This document shows, piece after piece, positions 6,199 to 8,804 of a DNA stretch of 8,804 bases. The stretch is from JBMOGA01 sp049318625. Its GTDB lineage: Bacteria > Pseudomonadota > Alphaproteobacteria > Rhizobiales > Hyphomicrobiaceae. The stretch spans positions 1-8,804 of the forward strand of contig JBMOGA010000103.1 in the NCBI GenBank assembly GCA_049318625.1. Reading direction: 5' to 3'. Position 1 is the stretch's first letter. Each line of letters opens with the position of its first letter. The notes beneath the pieces were generated by a model that saw only the letters and a list, made by a program, of their open reading frames with translations, was not told where the DNA came from and did not search any database. The position numbers and the translations under genes are program-made.

Positions 6199-7047
6199 CT
6201 AGTCCGGGCAGGCGACCACGGTCTGCTGCTGGCGGCCGAGGCCCTGGATCTCCAGCGCCATCGTGTCGCCGACGTTGAGGAACAACGGCGGCTTCATGCC
6301 GAGGCCGACGCCCGGCGGCGTGCCGGTGGTGACCACGTCGCCCGGCTCCAGCACCATGAACTGCGAGATGTAGTGCAGCTGGTGCGCCATCGTGAAGATC
6401 ATCGTGCGGGTATTGCCCGTCTGCATGCGCTTCCCGTTCACGTCGAGGCGCATGTCGAGGCTCTGCGGATCGGCGATCTCGTCCGCGGTGACGAGCCACG
6501 GCCCGAGCGGGCCAAACGTCTCGGCGCACTTGCCCTTCATCCACTGGCCGGAGCGCTCCAGCTGGAAGTGACGCTCGCTGACGTCGTTGCAGATGCAGAA
6601 GCCGGCGATGTGCTTCATCGCGTCCTTCTCGTCGACGTAGCGCGCGCGCGTGCCGATCACGAAGGCGATCTCAACCTCCCAGTCGAGCTTCTTCGAGCCG
6701 CGCGGCATGATGACGTTGTCGTTCGGGCCGACGATGCAGTTGGGCAGCTTGTTGAACAGGATCGGCTCGGTCGGGATCGGGCTGCCGGTCTCCTTGGCGT
6801 GGTCGGAGTAGTTGAGGCCGACGGCGATGAAATTGCGCACGCCGCTGACCGGCGCGCCGAGGCGGACGCCGGCAGGTGCCGCCGGCAGGGTGGCCGGGTC
6901 GATGGCGCGCAGCCGCGCGAGGCTCTGCGGAGAGAGCACGTCGCCGGTGATGTCCGGCACGTGGCCCGACAGGTCGCGGATGGTGCCGCCGGCATCGACG
7001 AGGCCGGGCTTCTCGGCGCCGGGCGCGCCGAAACGAACGAGCTTCAT
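6199..7047 (-). CDS. Fumarylacetoacetate hydrolase (FAH) family protein
   Basis: The 282-residue product has the usual two-part layout of this family: a small N-terminal domain (about 1-65) and a catalytic mixed-beta domain. The catalytic signatures are clear: GLNYSDHAKE (77-86), LDWEVEIAFVIG (121-132) with metal-ligand glutamates E124 and E126, NDVSER (154-159) with ligand D155, FGPLGPWLVT (178-187), and the C-terminal EPGDVVTTGTPPGVG (234-248). Family members use Mg2+ or Mn2+ to cleave C-C bonds or tautomerise/decarboxylate diketo acids; examples are fumarylpyruvate hydrolase, 2-hydroxyhepta-2,4-diene-1,7-dioate isomerase and 2,4-diketo-3-deoxy-L-fuconate hydrolase. Many are misannotated as ureidoglycolate lyase, and the substrate cannot be told from sequence. 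The start is backed by AGGAGAGGA (complement of 7054-7062), six bases upstream. It is the last gene of an apparent operon, 39 bases after the aminotransferase. Confidence 0.93.
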   Translation of the reverse strand: MKLVRFGAPGAEKPGLVDAGGTIRDLSGHVPDITGDVLSPQSLARLRAIDPATLPAAPAGVRLGAPVSGVRNFIAVGLNYSDHAKETGSPIPTEPILFNKLPNCIVGPNDNVIMPRGSKKLDWEVEIAFVIGTRARYVDEKDAMKHIAGFCICNDVSERHFQLERSGQWMKGKCAETFGPLGPWLVTADEIADPQSLDMRLDVNGKRMQTGNTRTMIFTMAHQLHYISQFMVLEPGDVVTTGTPPGVGLGMKPPLFLNVGDTMALEIQGLGRQQQTVVACPD

Positions 7048-7086
7048 GGTGTTTCCTCTCCTGTTGTGACTGTTCTGGAATGCCGC

Positions 7087-8010
7087 TCAGAGCCGGGACA
7101 GGTATTGGCCCGGAATATCGCACCCGACAAGCGCGCCGTAGGCGTCGAGCAGCCGCCGCGTGACCGGGCCCGGCACCCGCCCGCCCGCGATCGGCCGGCC
7201 GTTCACCCGCGACACCGGACAGATGCACAGGCTGGTCGACGTCAGCATCACCTCGTCCGCCGTATAGGCGTCGTAGAGATCGAGGTCCCGCTCCTCGCAC
7301 GGGATCGCCAGTTGCGCGGCGAGTTCCATCACCGTCTGGCGCGACACGCCTTCGAGCACGTAGCGCCCGAGCGGCGTCAGCAGGCGGCCGTCCTTCACCA
7401 CGAAGATGTTCGACCCCATGCCCTCGCAGAGATTGCCGTTCTCATCCAGCAGCACGGCCCAGGCGTCGGGATCGCGCTCCTTCACCTCGAGCTCGCCGAC
7501 GATCATGTTGAGATAGTTGTGCGTCTTGACGCGCGGCGACAGCGACGACGGCGGCGTGCGGCGCACCGACGGCACCAGCACGCGGATGCCCTCGCGGTAG
7601 TGGATGGCGCGCTGCTGGAACGGCAGCGGCGTGCAGTCGACCACCAGGTTCGGCCCCGTGTGGTCCCAGCCCTCGTCGCCGACGGCGCGCACGCCGCGCG
7701 ACACGCGCTGGCCGACCCAGTAGTCGTCGCCCGGCCCCAGCAGATGGGCGTTGCGGCTGACGGCTTCCTCGGTGATGGCGACCATGGTCTCGGCCGGCAT
7801 GCCGATGTCGATCCGCAGGTAGGCGAGCGAGCGGTAGAAGCGCTCGACGTGCTCCTTCACCTTGAAGGGCCGCCCGTTGAACGTGCGGGTCATGTCGAAG
7901 CAGCCGTCGCCGTAGAGGAAGCTGCGGTCGCGGTAGGGGACCTTGACGTCCACCTCCGGCACCCATTTGCCGTTGAAGTAGGCCACGCGCTGGTTGGAAA
8001 GGTCGGTCAT
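7087..8010 (-). CDS. Class IV PLP-dependent aminotransferase, branched-chain/D-amino-acid type
   Basis: The 307-residue product is a full-length fold-type IV transaminase. It shows the N-terminal FLYGDGCFDMTRTFNG block (31-46), phosphate-binding R57 in HVERFYRSL, catalytic lysine K162 in VKTHNYLN (161-168), the CEGMGSNIF cofactor block (195-203) with E196, and LTSTSLCICPV (256-266), whose Thr-Ser-Thr groups contact the PLP phosphate. The family includes branched-chain aminotransferase (IlvE), D-alanine aminotransferase, aminodeoxychorismate lyase and R-selective amine transaminases. The expected IlvE substrate-loop signature is not clear, so IlvE should not be assumed. Placement between an alpha/beta-hydrolase and an FAH-family enzyme suggests it feeds or removes an amino group in a catabolic route rather than serving housekeeping isoleucine/valine synthesis; that is inference. 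The Shine-Dalgarno before ATG is weak (GGGATC only), so coupling to upstream translation is possible despite a 55-base gap. Confidence 0.92.
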   Translation of the reverse strand: MTDLSNQRVAYFNGKWVPEVDVKVPYRDRSFLYGDGCFDMTRTFNGRPFKVKEHVERFYRSLAYLRIDIGMPAETMVAITEEAVSRNAHLLGPGDDYWVGQRVSRGVRAVGDEGWDHTGPNLVVDCTPLPFQQRAIHYREGIRVLVPSVRRTPPSSLSPRVKTHNYLNMIVGELEVKERDPDAWAVLLDENGNLCEGMGSNIFVVKDGRLLTPLGRYVLEGVSRQTVMELAAQLAIPCEERDLDLYDAYTADEVMLTSTSLCICPVSRVNGRPIAGGRVPGPVTRRLLDAYGALVGCDIPGQYLSRL

Positions 8011-8065
8011 GATCCCGGCCGTCGGCTTGCGATGAGGCCCGCACTATAGCAGCGACGGCGCCCCG

Positions 8066-8804
8066 TCATAGGCCAAGCACGTCGATCAGCCGGGCGTTGA
8101 ACGCATCGCCCGCCTCGTACATCACCCAGTGGCCGGCCTCCGGAACGGTCTGGAAGTCGAGTTCGGGATGATGGCGGCCGAGCACCTCGCGGACGGCGGC
8201 GAGCGAGGGCGAGGCGATCACGTCGCGCGTGCCCCAGATCGACTTCAATGGCACCGTCACGGCGGCGAGCCCGCGCGCGATGTCGTCGGAGCGGGCGAAC
8301 TGCCTCGAGCGCAACCGCGTCTTGGCGATGTTGATCACCTGGATGGTGACGGCCAAGTCGTCGATGGCGGCGGGATCGGCGAACATCAGGATCTCGAGCA
8401 CGCGGCGGTGGACGGCGCGGCGCTCGGCCTCGCTCATGCGGCTGTGTTCGCGCGGGAACTCCTCCAGCTCGCGCCAGGGCAGGCCCAGCGACGAACACCC
8501 GACGATGGTGAAATCCGCGATCACGTCGTTGAGCCGCGCCGCCGCGAGCGTGCCGACGTGCGCGCCGTAGGAAAAGGCGACCAGATGCGGGCGCCGGCCG
8601 GCCGGGATCAGCCGGCGCAATCCGTCGGCAACCGCCGGGGCCGACGTCGCCGGACCAGCCGGCTCCGGCGGCATGGCGCTGTCGCCGAGGCCCGGCAGAT
8701 CGACGGCGATCACTTCGGCTTTTTGCGCCAGCGCCGGGATGGTCTTGACCGATTCTGTCGAAAAACCCCTTGAGGGACGACGCGAACGCTGATTCCTGGT
8801 GATC
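8066..8804 (-). CDS. Alpha/beta-hydrolase, N-terminally incomplete, possibly disrupted
   Basis: The core reads VIAVDLPGLGDS (residues 1-12 counting from the GTG at 8713), nucleophile elbow AFSYG with S48, WGTRD with acid D164, and AGHWV with H195, so the Ser-Asp-His triad is complete. The elbow has alanine where the first glycine of G-x-S-x-G is usual. A normal family member has about 50-70 further residues with two strands and an HG oxyanion motif before this point. Here the frame stays open for 30 codons to the window edge but lacks HG and any ATG or TTG; the only start-like codon is the GTG at 8713, inside the conserved third strand and so unlikely. Family likeness (KTIPALAQKAE) stops at about 8746. 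Either the gene continues beyond the window with an odd N-terminus or it is cut by an insertion. It heads the apparent operon, ending 55 bases before the aminotransferase. Confidence 0.75.
   Translation of the reverse strand, partial: ITRNQRSRRPSRGFSTESVKTIPALAQKAEVIAVDLPGLGDSAMPPEPAGPATSAPAVADGLRRLIPAGRRPHLVAFSYGAHVGTLAAARLNDVIADFTIVGCSSLGLPWRELEEFPREHSRMSEAERRAVHRRVLEILMFADPAAIDDLAVTIQVINIAKTRLRSRQFARSDDIARGLAAVTVPLKSIWGTRDVIASPSLAAVREVLGRHHPELDFQTVPEAGHWVMYEAGDAFNARLIDVLGL
8748..8804 (+). mobile_element. Possible insertion-sequence end abutting the hydrolase
   Basis: On the plus strand this segment starts ACCGATTCTGTCGAAAAACC. That resembles, from memory, the CGATTCTGTTGAAAAA-type terminal inverted repeats seen at the ends of several transposase-bearing insertion sequences. 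It begins exactly where hydrolase similarity stops, and it is AT-richer than the operon it abuts. No transposase codons or second end are visible because the window ends, so this is a suggestion only. Confidence 0.3.

Noticed and set aside
6172..8049. A 625-codon open frame on the plus strand covering the FAH-family and aminotransferase genes in antisense.
   Set aside because: The opposite strand encodes two clear enzymes with complete motifs. The antisense product is dominated by R, A, H, V and D from GC-rich codons, has no domain, and its length is expected in DNA this GC-rich.
1..8804. CRISPR arrays, tRNA or rRNA genes.
   Set aside because: I found no regularly spaced direct repeats, no cloverleaf with a TTC arm, and no conserved rRNA stretches on either strand.

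Overview
The window is GC-rich and looks like a chromosomal stretch from an alphaproteobacterium, perhaps of the Rhodospirillales/Hyphomicrobiales type. The basis is the strong G/C bias at third codon positions in most genes and the extragenic palindromes of the GTCATCCCGG / TCCGGGATGAC kind that are common in that class. The taxon is an inference; there is no rRNA or other marker gene here.

Layout, left to right. (1) Positions 109-1620 (+) carry a clearly AT-richer gene for a 503-residue protein with an N-terminal STAND/AAA-like P-loop ATPase and a C-terminal TIR domain that keeps the expected catalytic glutamate. It is the best candidate in the window for an immune (anti-phage) effector. 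It stands alone, with no integrase or partner gene in view. (2) Positions 1621-2444 are noncoding and hold two extragenic palindromic repeats. (3) Positions 2445-3539 and 3598-4602 (+) are tandem paralogues encoding exported proteins. They share a signal peptide and an N-terminal domain of about 138 residues (about 70% identical, ungapped), then diverge completely: the first ends in a DUF1176-like domain, the second in an unrelated six-cysteine domain. (4) Positions 4603-5118 are noncoding with a second copy of the dispersed repeat. (5) Positions 5119-6036 (+) encode an exported RCC1-type propeller protein. (6) Positions 6037-6198 lie between convergent genes and contain hairpins, including a near-perfect REP-like palindrome. 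(7) On the minus strand an apparent operon reads alpha/beta-hydrolase (8804-8066), class IV PLP aminotransferase (8010-7087), then fumarylacetoacetate-hydrolase-family enzyme (7047-6199). This looks like a small-molecule catabolic module.

The hydrolase lacks its N-terminal third. No usable start lies between its conserved core and the window edge, and the upstream sequence resembles an insertion-sequence end, so the gene may be disrupted. The main points for follow-up are the solitary ATPase-TIR gene, the modular tandem paralogues, the three-copy dispersed repeat and the broken hydrolase.
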